Of a stretch of 64,000 nucleotides of DNA, positions 8,678-18,900 are shown piece after piece. Position 1 is the first letter of the stretch; each line of letters starts with the position of its first letter. The stretch covers positions 558,001 through 622,000 of the forward strand of contig NZ_JACXLD010000001.1 of the NCBI RefSeq assembly GCF_014705705.1. The letters are read 5' to 3'. A program made the translations under genes and the position numbers. The stretch is from Spongiibacter pelagi (lineage in GTDB: Bacteria; Pseudomonadota; Gammaproteobacteria; Pseudomonadales; Spongiibacteraceae). The notes beneath the pieces are model-generated. The model was not told where the DNA came from. It was given only the letters and a program-made list of their open reading frames with translations, and did not search any database.

Positions 8678-9172
8678 GTGGCTAAGTTTGATTACGTTGG
8701 TAAGAAACGCGAAGACGTGCGGGCGATCAGTCAGCGTGAAGAGCGAATGGTACAGCCGATTCTGCGCTGGGCCACCAAGCTGAATATCTGGGTTTTCAAG
8801 GCCAGTGGTGGGCGCTTAATGAAGACCTTTTTGGGTAAAGCGCCAATTTGTGTGGTGACGACGACGGGCGCAAAAACCGGTAAGAAGAGGGAAATCGCCC
8901 TGATAGATATTAATTGGGGCGACAATAAAATTTTAGTGGCTTCCAAAGGGGGAATGAGCAAACACCCCGTTTGGTATTACAACGTGAAAGCGAATCCATT
9001 GGTGGAAATTCTTGCCGAGGGCGGGCGCAGAACCTATCAAGCTCGCTTGGCAACGCCTGAAGAAAAGAAAGAAGTCTGGCCTGTATTGGTTGGTGTTTAT
9101 GAAGACTTTGATGAGTATCAGGCCCGAACCGATCGTGATATCCCCGTTTTTATCTGCGAACCTCTTGCCTAG
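8678..9172 (+). CDS. DUF385 / deazaflavin-dependent nitroreductase-family protein
   Basis: This 164-aa protein resembles the split-barrel family of F420-dependent nitroreductases (DUF385): LGKAPICVVTTTGAKTGKKRE near residue 45-65, followed by GGMSKHPVWYYNVKANP and the final RTDRDIPVFICEP. The GTG at 8678 is chosen because AAAGAGG lies 6 bases upstream; earlier in-frame starts fall within the preceding gene. Members in actinobacteria use F420H2, but many gammaproteobacterial homologues have unknown cofactor and substrate. No F420 biosynthesis gene is seen here. The function is therefore only a family assignment. Confidence 0.8.
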   Translation: MAKFDYVGKKREDVRAISQREERMVQPILRWATKLNIWVFKASGGRLMKTFLGKAPICVVTTTGAKTGKKREIALIDINWGDNKILVASKGGMSKHPVWYYNVKANPLVEILAEGGRRTYQARLATPEEKKEVWPVLVGVYEDFDEYQARTDRDIPVFICEPLA

Positions 9173-9423
9173 TAAGCGCGATGTACGACGCTGCGTAAAA
9201 TAAGTTCCTAGCTTAATTCATCTAGCCATTCCAGTGGCCCAATTTGTGCTTGTGTAAAAAAAGAATACAGGAGCAGTACGGGTGCATATGGAATGTGTCT
9301 GCAAAAATTACGCAGCAGCAAATTTCATCCGACAAAATTGAATTAATGTCATAATTTTCCCACGTTGGCAGGCTAAGATTGCCGGTCTGACAAAATCTGG
9401 GCGCGTGGTTACTAGGAGTAGGT

Positions 9424-12400
9424 ATGAGTATTCGGGTGGCGATAAATCACAACACCTATTACAGCTTTGATCGTGATGTGACACTTTCCCCCCATGTTGT
9501 TCGTCTGCGCCCGGCGCCGCATAGTCGCACGCCGATCCATAGCTACAGCATGAAGGTAAAGCCTGAAGGTCATTTTCTTAACTGGCAACAGGATGCCTTT
9601 GGCAATTATCTTGCTCGGTTGGTGTTTCCGGAGAAGACCCGCGAATTCAGTGTAGAAGTTGAGGTTATTGCCGAGTTAACCGTCATTAATCCCTTCGACT
9701 TTTTTGTTGAGGAATATGCGGAAGCCTTCCCCTTTAAATACCCCAAGCAACTGCGTAAGGAATTAGGGCCCTATCTGGAAAAACAAACCCAGGGGCCGCT
9801 GTTTAAAAAAATGTTGGCCGAGCTGAAAAAGCCGGAAAAACATATCATCGATTTTCTGGTGCGGGCCAACCAAACCGTTGAAAAAGCCATTGAATACAGC
9901 CTGCGTTTTGAGCCGGGCGTGCAAGACCCCGAAGAAACGCTGGAATTGGCCAAGGGCTCATGCCGGGATTCGGCATGGCTGATTGTCCAATTATTCCGTC
10001 ATCTTGGGCTGGCGGCACGCTTTGCTTCCGGCTATCTCGTACAGCTTACTGCGGATGAAAAAAGTTTGGACGGCCCCAGTGGGCCAGAGCAAGACTTCAC
10101 CGACCTGCACGCGTGGTGCGAAGTGTATTTGCCTGGTGCCGGTTGGGTCGGCTTAGACCCCACCTCGGGCCTGTTTGCTGGCGAAGGGCATATCCCACTG
10201 GCTTGTACGCCAGACCCGATTTCTGCCGCGCCGATCGAAGGCTTTACCGATGAGTGTGAAGTCGATTTCGATTATTCCAACGAGGTAACGCGGGTTCACG
10301 AAGATCCACGCGTGACCAAACCTTACAGCGATCAGCAGTGGGCCGATATTCTTAAGCTGGGCGAATCCATCGACAAGGTTTTGCAGGCCAACGACGTTCG
10401 CCTGACCATGGGCGGCGAGCCCACCTTTGTTTCGATAGATGATATGGAATCCGCTCAGTGGAATACCGAAGCGCTGGGGGCTGAAAAATTACGGCTAGCG
10501 AAAACCTTGTTATTACGAATGCGCGATCATTTTGCGCCCAAGGGTTTGCTGCATTACGGACAAGGAAAATGGTATCCCGGTGAGGAAGTGCCGCGTTGGG
10601 CGCTGGGCTTGTTCTGGCGTACTGATGGCGAAGCCTTGTGGAGTCGCCCAAATCTTTTGGCGCGGGTAGATCAAAATTACGGCCACGACATTGTTATGGC
10701 TAAGCGCTTTTCCAAGGCCTTATGCGCCAAGCTCGGCGTTGAGGCGCGCTATGCCCAGCCCGCTTATGAGGATGGCCTGTACTACTTGCTGCAAGAGCAA
10801 AAGGTGCCGCCAAATATCGATTTGCTCGCAGCTAAAATGAAGGGCGATTTAGGGCGTCGTCGTCTGTCTCGTTTGTTGGAAAAGGGCATCGAAAATCCCA
10901 CCGGATTTATATTGCCGCTGGAGTGGAATTACTTTTCTCAAAGCTGGCAAAGCTCACGCTGGAAGGTGAAGCGCGAACGCCTGATTTTGACGCCGGGGGA
11001 TTCCCCCATGGGCTTGCGTTTGCCACTGGGCGACCTTGCCACAACGGTCGAGGAAGAGTATCCGCCCGAGCGCGATCCCTTTGAGCCGAGAGAGCCGCTA
11101 AAAACGCGTGAAGTTTATCGCGATGGTCAGGCGCATATGGATGTGGCGCCGGGCATGTCTGGCTATTCTTCTGCAATGTCAGGCGGGCAAACGGTTACTC
11201 CTCAAACTGCAGCGCCACAAACATCGCGCAAATCTTCATCGCAGTATGTGATTCGTACGGCGCTGTGTATTGAGCCGCGCGATGGCAAGCTGCATATCTT
11301 TATGCCGCCTTTTTATGCCTTAGAACACTATGTGGCGGTGCTGACTGTGCTGGAAGATCTGGCCGCTGATTTTGATGCGCCGTTGATTATTGAAGGCTAT
11401 GAGCCACCGCGCGATCCTCGCCTGCAAAAATTGCTGGTTACGCCAGATCCCGGTGTTATCGAGGTAAATATTCATCCAGCAAATAATTGGAAAGAGCTGG
11501 TTGCCAATACGGAAGAGCTTTATAAAGCGGCGCGTGAATCTCGACTCGGCACCGAAAAATTTATGCTCGATGGCCGCCACACCGGCACTGGTGGCGGCAA
11601 CCATATTACCTTGGGCGGGGCATCGCCAGCGGACAGCCCGATTTTGCGGCGTCCGGATTTACTGCGCAGCTTGGTGAGTTACTGGCAGCACCATCCCAGT
11701 CTTTCTTACCTGTTTTCCAGCGCCTTTATCGGCCCGACCAGTCAAGCGCCGCGCTGTGATGAAGGTCGGGACGAAATGCTCTACGAAATGGAAATCGCTT
11801 TCCAACAAATGCCAGAGGGTTTAAGTGATCAGCCCTGGTTGATTGACCGCCTGATGCGCAACCTGCTGATTGATGTGACCGGTAATACCCACCGCGCTGA
11901 GTTTTGTATCGACAAACTCTATGCGCCGGGAAGCGCGACCGGTCGCTTAGGTTTACTAGAGTTTCGCGGATTCGAAATGCCGCCCCATGCGCGCATGTCT
12001 TTGGTGCAGGTGTTGTTGATTCGTGCACTGGTAGCGCGCTTTTGGAAAGAGCCTTACCGCAAGCCCCTTGTTCGCTGGGGGACATCACTGCACGATAAAT
12101 TTATGCTGCCGCACTATATTTGGGCGGACATTAAAGAAGTGGTGGCGGATCTGCGCGCCCACGGCTTGGATTTTGATAGTGACTGGCTGCTGCCCTTTGA
12201 GGAGTTCCGCTTCCCACATTATGGCCGCACCACAATCGACGACATCGAGATTGAGTTGCGCTGGGCGATTGAGCCTTGGCACGTGCTAGGTGAAGAAATC
12301 GGTAGCTTTGGCACCTCGCGCTATGTGGATTCCTCGGTGGAGCGTTTGCAAGTGCGAGTGAGTGGGCTGACCGATAGCCGTTATGTTCTCGCCTGTAATG

Positions 12401-12825
12401 GCCGCCGTGTGCCGCTGCGCAATACTGGCAAGCACGGTGAGTATGTGGCGGGTGTGCGTTATCGCGCATGGGCGCCGCCGTCTGCGCTACACCCCACAAT
12501 GGGCGTGCATACCCCTTTGGTATTTGATTTGATCGATACCTGGAATGGCCGCTCAATTGGCGGCTGTACCTATCATGTGTCCCATCCCGGCGGTCGCAGT
12601 TATGAGACCTTCCCGGTAAATGCTTTTGAGGCGGAGTCGCGGCGCATTAATCGCTACGATACCACTAGCTATACACCGGGGCCGTTCACGCCAAGGCCCG
12701 ATATGGATGCCCTGCGTGAAGTCTTCGTCAGCCCAGCGCGGCCGATGGCGCCGCCGCCGGAAGAGTCGCCGGGTGAATATCCACATACCCTTGATTTGCG
12801 TCGCCAAGCCAATTGGATCGGCTGA
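9424..12825 (+). CDS. Transglutaminase-like / DUF2126 giant protein
   Basis: This 1133-aa cytoplasmic-looking protein has three parts. The N-terminal transglutaminase-associated domain covers about residues 1-85. The transglutaminase/protease core follows, with a full Cys-His-Asp triad: C180 in GSCRDSAW, H229 in DLHAWCEVY and D245 in VGLDPTSG. A long DUF2126 region runs from about residue 300 to the end (TMGGEPTFVSID, WYPGEEVPRWALG, DGRHTGTGGGNHITLGG, RGFEMPPH). RBS GGAG is visible upstream. Such proteins usually occur beside an alpha-E (DUF403) protein and a circularly permuted ATP-grasp protein. Those partners are absent here. They are thought to act in an uncharacterised peptide-modification or proteolysis system. 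Confidence 0.9.
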   Translation: MSIRVAINHNTYYSFDRDVTLSPHVVRLRPAPHSRTPIHSYSMKVKPEGHFLNWQQDAFGNYLARLVFPEKTREFSVEVEVIAELTVINPFDFFVEEYAEAFPFKYPKQLRKELGPYLEKQTQGPLFKKMLAELKKPEKHIIDFLVRANQTVEKAIEYSLRFEPGVQDPEETLELAKGSCRDSAWLIVQLFRHLGLAARFASGYLVQLTADEKSLDGPSGPEQDFTDLHAWCEVYLPGAGWVGLDPTSGLFAGEGHIPLACTPDPISAAPIEGFTDECEVDFDYSNEVTRVHEDPRVTKPYSDQQWADILKLGESIDKVLQANDVRLTMGGEPTFVSIDDMESAQWNTEALGAEKLRLAKTLLLRMRDHFAPKGLLHYGQGKWYPGEEVPRWALGLFWRTDGEALWSRPNLLARVDQNYGHDIVMAKRFSKALCAKLGVEARYAQPAYEDGLYYLLQEQKVPPNIDLLAAKMKGDLGRRRLSRLLEKGIENPTGFILPLEWNYFSQSWQSSRWKVKRERLILTPGDSPMGLRLPLGDLATTVEEEYPPERDPFEPREPLKTREVYRDGQAHMDVAPGMSGYSSAMSGGQTVTPQTAAPQTSRKSSSQYVIRTALCIEPRDGKLHIFMPPFYALEHYVAVLTVLEDLAADFDAPLIIEGYEPPRDPRLQKLLVTPDPGVIEVNIHPANNWKELVANTEELYKAARESRLGTEKFMLDGRHTGTGGGNHITLGGASPADSPILRRPDLLRSLVSYWQHHPSLSYLFSSAFIGPTSQAPRCDEGRDEMLYEMEIAFQQMPEGLSDQPWLIDRLMRNLLIDVTGNTHRAEFCIDKLYAPGSATGRLGLLEFRGFEMPPHARMSLVQVLLIRALVARFWKEPYRKPLVRWGTSLHDKFMLPHYIWADIKEVVADLRAHGLDFDSDWLLPFEEFRFPHYGRTTIDDIEIELRWAIEPWHVLGEEIGSFGTSRYVDSSVERLQVRVSGLTDSRYVLACNGRRVPLRNTGKHGEYVAGVRYRAWAPPSALHPTMGVHTPLVFDLIDTWNGRSIGGCTYHVSHPGGRSYETFPVNAFEAESRRINRYDTTSYTPGPFTPRPDMDALREVFVSPARPMAPPPEESPGEYPHTLDLRRQANWIG

Positions 12826-12941
12826 ATAAATACAACTGGTGTAAACACGACAGATTTGTTACTTTTCCGGGCGCTGCCGGGGTGTGAAAATGCCTCGCAG
12901 TGCCGGTAAAGATAACAACAGCAAGAGTCGTTTAGCACCAC

Positions 12942-13433
12942 ATGAAATTGCCCCTTCCCGTTCTGAATTTTCTCAAACGCCGCGCCGCTGATATTAGCGC
13001 TCGCACCCCAAGCAAAGTGATTGGTGTTGAATACCTGACTCGCTGGCATGTGCTGCCGAAAAACCCGCTGTTCAATGTGTATCTACACCATGTGCAGGGC
13101 AATGACCCTGACACCCATCTGCACGATCACCCATGGTTGTTTAATTGCTCGATTGTGTTGCGCGGCGAGATTGACGAGACCTTGCCCAAGCGTCACCGGG
13201 TATTAAAAGAAGGGACAGTGACCGGCCGTATGAGCCGAGCGCCACACCGTTTGGACTTGCGCAGCAACGACAGCCTGACCCTGTTTTTAACTGGGCCGAA
13301 AATTCGGCGCTGGGGTTTTTATACTGAAAAAGGCTGGGTAGATAGCGATCAATATCTGCGGCAAGGCGGCGATGGCCGTGCAGTGAATACGCAGTATTTG
13401 TCAGACAATGCAGCGGAGCGAATCACTAATTAA
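12942..13433 (+). CDS. Cupin-like hypothetical protein
   Basis: This 163-aa protein has no signal peptide. A histidine-rich stretch (DTHLHDHPW, residues about 54-62), a downstream RAPHRLDL and a hydrophobic SLTLFLTGPKIRRWGFY segment suggest a small metal-binding cupin barrel. The assignment rests on motif pattern only, and no substrate can be proposed. The gene lies 116 bases after the DUF2126 gene on the same strand and converges on psd. The ATG at 12942 is the first start available in this frame. Confidence 0.65.
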   Translation: MKLPLPVLNFLKRRAADISARTPSKVIGVEYLTRWHVLPKNPLFNVYLHHVQGNDPDTHLHDHPWLFNCSIVLRGEIDETLPKRHRVLKEGTVTGRMSRAPHRLDLRSNDSLTLFLTGPKIRRWGFYTEKGWVDSDQYLRQGGDGRAVNTQYLSDNAAERITN

Positions 13434-13484
13434 CGCGGCTAAGCGCGACATTAATTAGCGATCCGTAATAGCAAGTTCGCGGAA

Positions 13485-14378
13485 TTAATCTTCTGCTATG
13501 GCAGTGGGTTGAGCCAGTGCTTCACCTAAACGCGTCGGCGTACCGGCCTCGAATTTATCCAGCCACTCGATTTTGTCCTGACCAAATAACAAAATCACGG
13601 TGGAGCCGAGTTTAAAGCGTCCCATTTCTTCGCCTTTTTTCAGCTCAACTATTGGCGCGGGCTGGTCGTAATCAGTCACCCGAACGCGGCGCTCAAGTGG
13701 TGCGACCTGACCTTCCCACACGGTTTCAATTCCCGCCACAATCATCGCGCCAACCAAAATCATCGCCATGGGGCCGTGCTCGGTATCGAATACACATACG
13801 GCGCGCTCATTGCGGGCGAACAGATCATTTACATTTTCTGCGGTCGTGGTGTTAACCGAGAACAGTTGGCCGGGAATATAGTGCATGCTGCGCAGCTTGC
13901 CGTTAACGGGCATATGTACGCGGTGATAATCCTTGGGCGAGAGATAAATAGTGGCAAAGCTGCCGCCAAGAAACTCCGCCTCAAGAGCTTTGTCGCCGCC
14001 GAGCAATTTCAGCAAGCTGTAGTCTTGGCCCTTGGCTTGAAAAATCCGTCCGGCCTTAATGTCGCCAAGCTGGCTAATGGCGCCGTCGGCGGGGCAGGCT
14101 AGCAAGTTGCCTTCCGCCAGTGGGCGCACACCATCGCGCAGTGCGCGGGTAAAGAAAGCGTTAAAGTTAGCGTAGGACTCGGCGTCAGACTCTTGTGCCT
14201 CTTCCATTTGCACGTCATAGGCTTTGATAAACTGCTTGATCAGCAGATTTTTTAGCCACGGCAGGCGAGCTTCCGCAAGTTTGCCAACCAGTCGCGAGAG
14301 CAGGTGCTGGGGCAGAAGATACTGGACAATAATAAAGACGATTTTCAAAACCAAATTCCCTGTTTTTTGGGTGTTCAA
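13485..14378 (-). CDS. psd: Phosphatidylserine decarboxylase proenzyme
   Basis: Psd converts phosphatidylserine to phosphatidylethanolamine at the inner membrane. The proenzyme self-cleaves at the LGST motif to create the pyruvoyl cofactor. Here [12 protein letters not shown] is present near residue 254. Other landmarks are the substrate-site segment [16 protein letters not shown] and [15 protein letters not shown]. The 297-aa length is usual. The gene lies leftward after rsgA, an order seen widely in gammaproteobacteria (orn/rsgA/psd). The first residues ([28 protein letters not shown], split by charges) match the family N-terminal amphipathic segment. Confidence 0.96.
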   Translation of the reverse strand: MNTQKTGNLVLKIVFIIVQYLLPQHLLSRLVGKLAEARLPWLKNLLIKQFIKAYDVQMEEAQESDAESYANFNAFFTRALRDGVRPLAEGNLLACPADGAISQLGDIKAGRIFQAKGQDYSLLKLLGGDKALEAEFLGGSFATIYLSPKDYHRVHMPVNGKLRSMHYIPGQLFSVNTTTAENVNDLFARNERAVCVFDTEHGPMAMILVGAMIVAGIETVWEGQVAPLERRVRVTDYDQPAPIVELKKGEEMGRFKLGSTVILLFGQDKIEWLDKFEAGTPTRLGEALAQPTAIAED

Positions 14379-14496
14379 TAAATTGGGGTGGCCCGATATT
14401 GCGGAGAGTGTAACTGGAGTTCGATGGGCTGGGTAGTTTTCCCCACTCGTAAAAAGTGCCGTCGCGCAGCTCGATTAGTTTTGCCGCGCAGGGCGA

Positions 14497-15507
14497 TTAG
14501 TTTTCGCTAATGCTGGCAATAATCTGCCGATAGCTGAATAAGCGCTCGGGAAATATCTTGCCCTGTTCGGCCGCTTCTAAAAGTGCGCAGCCCGGCTCTT
14601 GTTCGTGGCGGCAGTCGCGGAAACGGCATAGTCCCAAGTAGGGGCGAAACTCGATAAAGCCTTGGCTAATGGCCTCGCGATCTAAATTCCACAGTGCGAA
14701 TTCTCGAATTCCCGGCGAGTCGATCAGACTGCCGCCGGCGGGAAAATGAAATAGCCGGGCAGTAGTGGTGGTGTGCCGGCCTTTGGCAGTGGCTTCGGAG
14801 AGTTCGCCAACCCGAGTGTCAGTGCCGGGCAGTAAACAGTTAATCAGTGAGGACTTACCTACGCCAGATTGCCCAACAAATACGCTGATATGGTCGTTCA
14901 GCGTGTTACTAAGGTCATCCAAGCCATGCTCGGTATGTTTGGAGGCTTGAATTAATGGGTAGCCGATAGCTTGGTAGCGCTCGCACATGGCGAGTAATTT
15001 CTGATGCCGCTCAGAATCGATGAGGTCAGCTTTGTTTAGTAGCAGCAGGGGGGGAATCCCTACGGTCTCAGCGGCGACCAGATAGCGGTCAATCAGATTG
15101 GCGTGGGCCTCGGGTTCAACGGCAAACACAATCACAATGCGGTCGATATTGGCGGCCACCGGTTTTAGGCGATTGAAATTATCTGGGCGCTCCAGCAGAG
15201 ATCGTCTGGTTTGGCGGGCCACAATTACGCCGGTAGGGTTGCCGGCCTGCCAGACCACGCTGTCGCCGGTTACCAGCGCTTCAATATTACTGCGCACATG
15301 GCAGCGCTGACGCTGACCGTCTTGTCCTTCTACTTCAACTTGCTGGCCGAAATGGCTAACAACCAGCCCTTCTTGTTCTGGGCCGAGAGAGCCGTCGCCA
15401 AGGCTGGAGTCCAAGGCAGCATCGCGCTTTGCGGCGCGTTCGCTGCGTTCCTGCTGGATTTTTTCAATGCGCCAGCGCTGTTGTCGGCTAATTTTGCGTT
15501 TGCTCAT
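14497..15507 (-). CDS. rsgA: Ribosome small-subunit biogenesis GTPase RsgA
   Basis: RsgA is a circularly permuted GTPase that checks late 30S assembly. An N-terminal OB fold covers about residues 40-110. GTPase motifs appear in permuted order: LLLNKADL (G4), [12 protein letters not shown] (G1) and DSPGIREF (G3). A C-terminal zinc site follows ([15 protein letters not shown]). The start [14 protein letters not shown] at 15507 is chosen because it matches the family N-terminus. An in-frame ATG at 15525 (MTTAPQ) is possible, and the frame stays open to 15591. The gene is divergent from orn with a short shared promoter region. Confidence 0.95.
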   Translation of the reverse strand: MSKRKISRQQRWRIEKIQQERSERAAKRDAALDSSLGDGSLGPEQEGLVVSHFGQQVEVEGQDGQRQRCHVRSNIEALVTGDSVVWQAGNPTGVIVARQTRRSLLERPDNFNRLKPVAANIDRIVIVFAVEPEAHANLIDRYLVAAETVGIPPLLLLNKADLIDSERHQKLLAMCERYQAIGYPLIQASKHTEHGLDDLSNTLNDHISVFVGQSGVGKSSLINCLLPGTDTRVGELSEATAKGRHTTTTARLFHFPAGGSLIDSPGIREFALWNLDREAISQGFIEFRPYLGLCRFRDCRHEQEPGCALLEAAEQGKIFPERLFSYRQIIASISEN

Positions 15508-15644
15508 TTGCGGAGCTGTCGTCATCCAAACTTCAAACAATGGCGCTATCTTAACCGATGAACTGCTACAATTACGGTTTTTGTGCGCCAAAGTCGGCTG
15601 GATTTAAGCCGAACGCTGGGGGCGATATTTTTGCGGAGTGCGTT

Positions 15645-16187
15645 ATGCCGGTAAAACAACAGCATTTAATCTGGATCGATCTGGAGATGACCGGTCTCGA
15701 CACCCTGAATGATCACATTATTGAAATTGCGACCGTTGTCACCGATGAGAACCTCAATATTGTGGCGGAAGGCCCGGTGTTGGCCATCCACCAGTCGGAT
15801 GAGGTGTTGGCGGGTATGGATGAGTGGAATACCAATCAGCACGGAAAATCGGGCTTGCTGAAGCGGGTGCGTGAAACCGGTATGAACGCCATTGAGGCCG
15901 AGCGCCTGACGTTGGCGTTTCTGGATAAGCATGTGGCACAGGGTGCATCACCCATGTGTGGCAATAGTATTTGTCAGGATCGTCGTTTTCTCGCCCGCGA
16001 AATGCCGAAGTTGGAAGCCTTTTTCCACTACCGCAACTTGGATGTCAGCACGCTGAAAGAATTGTGTAAGCGCTGGCGTCCTGATCTGGCGGATTTTTCT
16101 AAGTCTTCAAAACACTTGGCGCTGGATGATATCCGCGATTCTATTAACGAGCTGAAGCACTACCGCGACCACTTCTTGCGTATTTAA
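15645..16187 (+). CDS. orn: Oligoribonuclease
   Basis: Orn is a 3'-5' exoribonuclease that degrades 2-5 nt RNAs and linear pGpG to mononucleotides. It is a DEDDh-family enzyme. Visible motifs are [10 protein letters not shown] (ExoI), [12 protein letters not shown] (ExoII) and [11 protein letters not shown] (ExoIII with the active-site His/Asp). The protein is 180 aa. The ATG at 15645 has GGAG six bases upstream; the longer frame from 15558 lacks family similarity. Its stop codon overlaps the stop of the convergent queG gene. Confidence 0.97.
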   Translation: MPVKQQHLIWIDLEMTGLDTLNDHIIEIATVVTDENLNIVAEGPVLAIHQSDEVLAGMDEWNTNQHGKSGLLKRVRETGMNAIEAERLTLAFLDKHVAQGASPMCGNSICQDRRFLAREMPKLEAFFHYRNLDVSTLKELCKRWRPDLADFSKSSKHLALDDIRDSINELKHYRDHFLRI

Positions 16188-17278
16188 ATTCGGCTGCGCT
16201 GCTGAGTCAGCGCCCAGTCAATATGCTCGCGGGCATTGTCATCGGCAACTGCCCGCTGCGTTTCTAGTGCTGTTACTATTCGTTCTGAATAGGGCGCATT
16301 GCCCAAGCCCACCGCTAGATTGCGCAGCCAGCGTTGATAGCCAATACGGCGAATCGGCGAGCCTGCAGTGCGCTGTTCAAACTCCGCTTCACTCCACATA
16401 AATAGTGTGATCAGCTCGCTGTTGTCTAAATTGTGGCGGGGCTGAAAGTCGGGTTCCGGGCTGTGCTCAGTAAATTTATTCCACGGGCAAACCAGCTGGC
16501 AGTCATCGCAACCGAATACCCGGTTGCCCATTTTGGGCCGCAGCTCTTCGGGAATACTGTCTTTCAATTCAATGGTGAGATAAGAAATGCAGCGCCGGGC
16601 ATCGACTTGATAAGGTGCGACAATGGCGCCGGTGGGGCAGTCTTTAATACAGGCCGAGCAACTGCCGCAGTGGCCGCTCTCTTGTGGCGGGTCTAGCGGC
16701 AGTGGTGCGCTGGTGTATATTTCGCCGAGAAAAAACCATGATCCCGCCCGTTGATTAATCAACATACTGTTTTTACCGATCCAGCCGAGGCCGGCTTGTT
16801 CGGCAAAGCCGCGTTCCAGTACCGGAGCGCTGTCAACAAAGGCGCGATGCTGGCCGCCAATTCGCTCCTCTATTTTTTGCGCTAACTGGGAGAGGCGTTT
16901 GCGAATGAGCTTGTGGTAATCCCGGCCCAAGGCGTAACGGGAGATATAGGCGTGATCAGGCTTGTTGTTAATGAGTTCAAGCGGGTTGCCCTGTGCAGGT
17001 TCGTCGCTGGGTAAATAATCCATGCGCGCTGAGATAATGCGCACCGTGCCGGTTTGCAATTGATCCGGTTCACGGCGAAGGTTTTCGCGCTCCTGCATAT
17101 AGCCCATTTCACCGTGGTATTGCTTGCTTAGCCATTGCTGTAAGCGTTCGGCGTGAATGCCGGGGGTGGCCGGTGCAATTCCAATATTGGCAAAGCCCAA
17201 TTCCTCGCCCCAGCGCTTAATGTCGGCTGCCAGTGCGGCCATGGCCGAATCGGAAAGGTCAGCGGAGGTGGCGGTCAC
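16184..17278 (-). CDS. queG: Epoxyqueuosine reductase
   Basis: QueG catalyses the last step of queuosine synthesis in tRNA, reducing epoxyqueuosine with cobalamin and two 4Fe-4S clusters. The 364-aa protein shows the family N-terminus ([13 protein letters not shown]), [13 protein letters not shown] and the [26 protein letters not shown] block (split). It also carries the ferredoxin-like cysteine sets [17 protein letters not shown] and [11 protein letters not shown]. The gene is divergent from nnr, a common pairing. Its last codon overlaps that of orn. Confidence 0.96.
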   Translation of the reverse strand: MTATSADLSDSAMAALAADIKRWGEELGFANIGIAPATPGIHAERLQQWLSKQYHGEMGYMQERENLRREPDQLQTGTVRIISARMDYLPSDEPAQGNPLELINNKPDHAYISRYALGRDYHKLIRKRLSQLAQKIEERIGGQHRAFVDSAPVLERGFAEQAGLGWIGKNSMLINQRAGSWFFLGEIYTSAPLPLDPPQESGHCGSCSACIKDCPTGAIVAPYQVDARRCISYLTIELKDSIPEELRPKMGNRVFGCDDCQLVCPWNKFTEHSPEPDFQPRHNLDNSELITLFMWSEAEFEQRTAGSPIRRIGYQRWLRNLAVGLGNAPYSERIVTALETQRAVADDNAREHIDWALTQQRSRI

Positions 17279-17369
17279 AGGATTACTCGGGCTCAGTTGC
17301 AGGGTATGATGTGGCGAATTCTACACTCTTAATGTCTGTCATGTTGATTTCACTCTGAGTCGCCGGTCT

Positions 17370-18881
17370 ATGCCACGAGCCACCTCAATTCCGCCTGATG
17401 CCAATTTTTACTCCGCCGAACAATGCCGCGAGTTGGATCGCCGGGCAATTGCATCGGGCATCCCCGGATTTGAATTAATGTCGCGAGCCGGTGCGGCGGC
17501 ATTTACTTTATTGCAGCAGCGTTGGTCGGATTGCTCTCCCATAGAAATCTTTTGCGGCGGCGGCAATAACGGTGGCGATGGCTATATTGTGGCTGCCTTG
17601 GCGGCAGAGGCGGGCATTCCCGTTCGTCTGTGGTCGCTGAAAGACGAGTTAAATGGTGATGCGGCGCTGGCGCGCGCGGCGGCAGAGCGGGCCGGTGTTG
17701 TTATTCAGGCATGGCAGGGCGAGTTGCCGCAGGCGGGGGCGGTAATTGTTGATGCGTTGCTGGGAACCGGTTTGAGTGGTGAGGTGCGTGAGCCTTATAG
17801 CGCTGCCATAAAAGCGATTAATCACTCGGGCTGCCCGGTCTTGGGTGTGGATATCCCCTCGGGCCTGTGTAGCGATACTGGTGTTGCTTTGGGCGAGGTG
17901 GTGCGCGCCGATATCACGCTAAGTTTTATTGCCTTAAAACTGGGTTTGGTGACTTCCATTGCGCCAGAGTTTGTCGGTGAGTTGATATTAAATGACCTAC
18001 AAATTCCTGCGTCGGTTTATAGCGAGATGGTGCCGCAGGCAAGCGCGATAAATAGATGCGTATTACAGGCGCGGCTTGGCGCGCGCCCTCGCCATGCTCA
18101 TAAAGGCATGTTTGGTCATGTGTTGGTGGTCGGCGGTGACTACGGCATGGCCGGTGCGGCGATTTTGTCGGCCAGTGCTGCGGCGCGGTGTGGTGCGGGC
18201 TTGGTCTCTTGTGCAACGCGTGAAGAAAATCTCGCCGCCTTGCTCAGTGTTCGCCCGGAAGTGATGGGGCGCGGTGTGGAAGGATCTGGCGATTTAGAAA
18301 GTTTATTGGAGCGTGCTTCGGTGCTCGCGGTAGGGCCGGGCCTTGGGCAACAAGACTGGGGTGCGGAATTATTGAAGCATACGCTCGCGACCGACGTGCC
18401 GGTGGTTTTGGATGCGGATGCGCTGAACCTGATTGCGAGAGAGCAATTCAAATTGCGTAAAGAGGGCAGCGCTGCGCCTCGGGTTTTAACGCCGCACCCG
18501 GCTGAGGCGGCGCGCTTATTGGGAATTTCCACCGCCGAGGTACAGGCAGATCGCCGAGCGGCGGTGTTAGCGATTGCCAAACGTTATTCCGCAACGGTGT
18601 TATTAAAAGGGGCGGGAACCCTGATTGCGGAATTTGATCAAAGCGGCCAGCCCTGTGTGGCGGTCAATCTTGGTGGTAATCCCGGCATGGCCAGCGGTGG
18701 CATGGGTGATGTGCTGACCGGCATGATTGCCGCGTTGCTGGCTCAGGGACTTTCCGCGTTTGAGGCGACCTGTCTGGCGGCGAGTTTACATTGCCGCGCG
18801 GCTGATTTTGCGGCGGCAGAAGGTGAGCGCGGTATGTTGGCGATGGATGTGGTGGCACAATTGCGCCGGGTCATTAATTGA
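17370..18881 (+). CDS. nnr: Bifunctional NAD(P)HX epimerase / ADP-dependent NAD(P)HX dehydratase
   Basis: Nnr repairs hydrated NAD(P)H. The N-terminal YjeF epimerase domain (about residues 1-215) shows FCGGGNNGGDGYI and VDALLGTGLSG. The C-terminal ribokinase-like dehydratase domain (about 225-500) shows HKGMFGHVLVVGGDYGMAGA, VLTPHPAEAARLLG, LLKGAGTLI and GNPGMASGGMGDVLTG, which contains the catalytic GMGDVLTG loop. The length (503 aa) is normal for the fused form. It begins a run of rightward genes: nnr, tsaE, amidase, mutL, miaA. Confidence 0.96.
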   Translation: MPRATSIPPDANFYSAEQCRELDRRAIASGIPGFELMSRAGAAAFTLLQQRWSDCSPIEIFCGGGNNGGDGYIVAALAAEAGIPVRLWSLKDELNGDAALARAAAERAGVVIQAWQGELPQAGAVIVDALLGTGLSGEVREPYSAAIKAINHSGCPVLGVDIPSGLCSDTGVALGEVVRADITLSFIALKLGLVTSIAPEFVGELILNDLQIPASVYSEMVPQASAINRCVLQARLGARPRHAHKGMFGHVLVVGGDYGMAGAAILSASAAARCGAGLVSCATREENLAALLSVRPEVMGRGVEGSGDLESLLERASVLAVGPGLGQQDWGAELLKHTLATDVPVVLDADALNLIAREQFKLRKEGSAAPRVLTPHPAEAARLLGISTAEVQADRRAAVLAIAKRYSATVLLKGAGTLIAEFDQSGQPCVAVNLGGNPGMASGGMGDVLTGMIAALLAQGLSAFEATCLAASLHCRAADFAAAEGERGMLAMDVVAQLRRVIN

Positions 18882-18900
18882 GAGTAAAAACGGCGAGTAA

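Noticed and set aside
13434-13484. Inverted-repeat-like AATTAA/TTAATT sequence between the cupin-like gene and psd
   Set aside because: Pairing is short and interrupted, with no T-run and no match to the miniature element arms beyond the AT-rich core.
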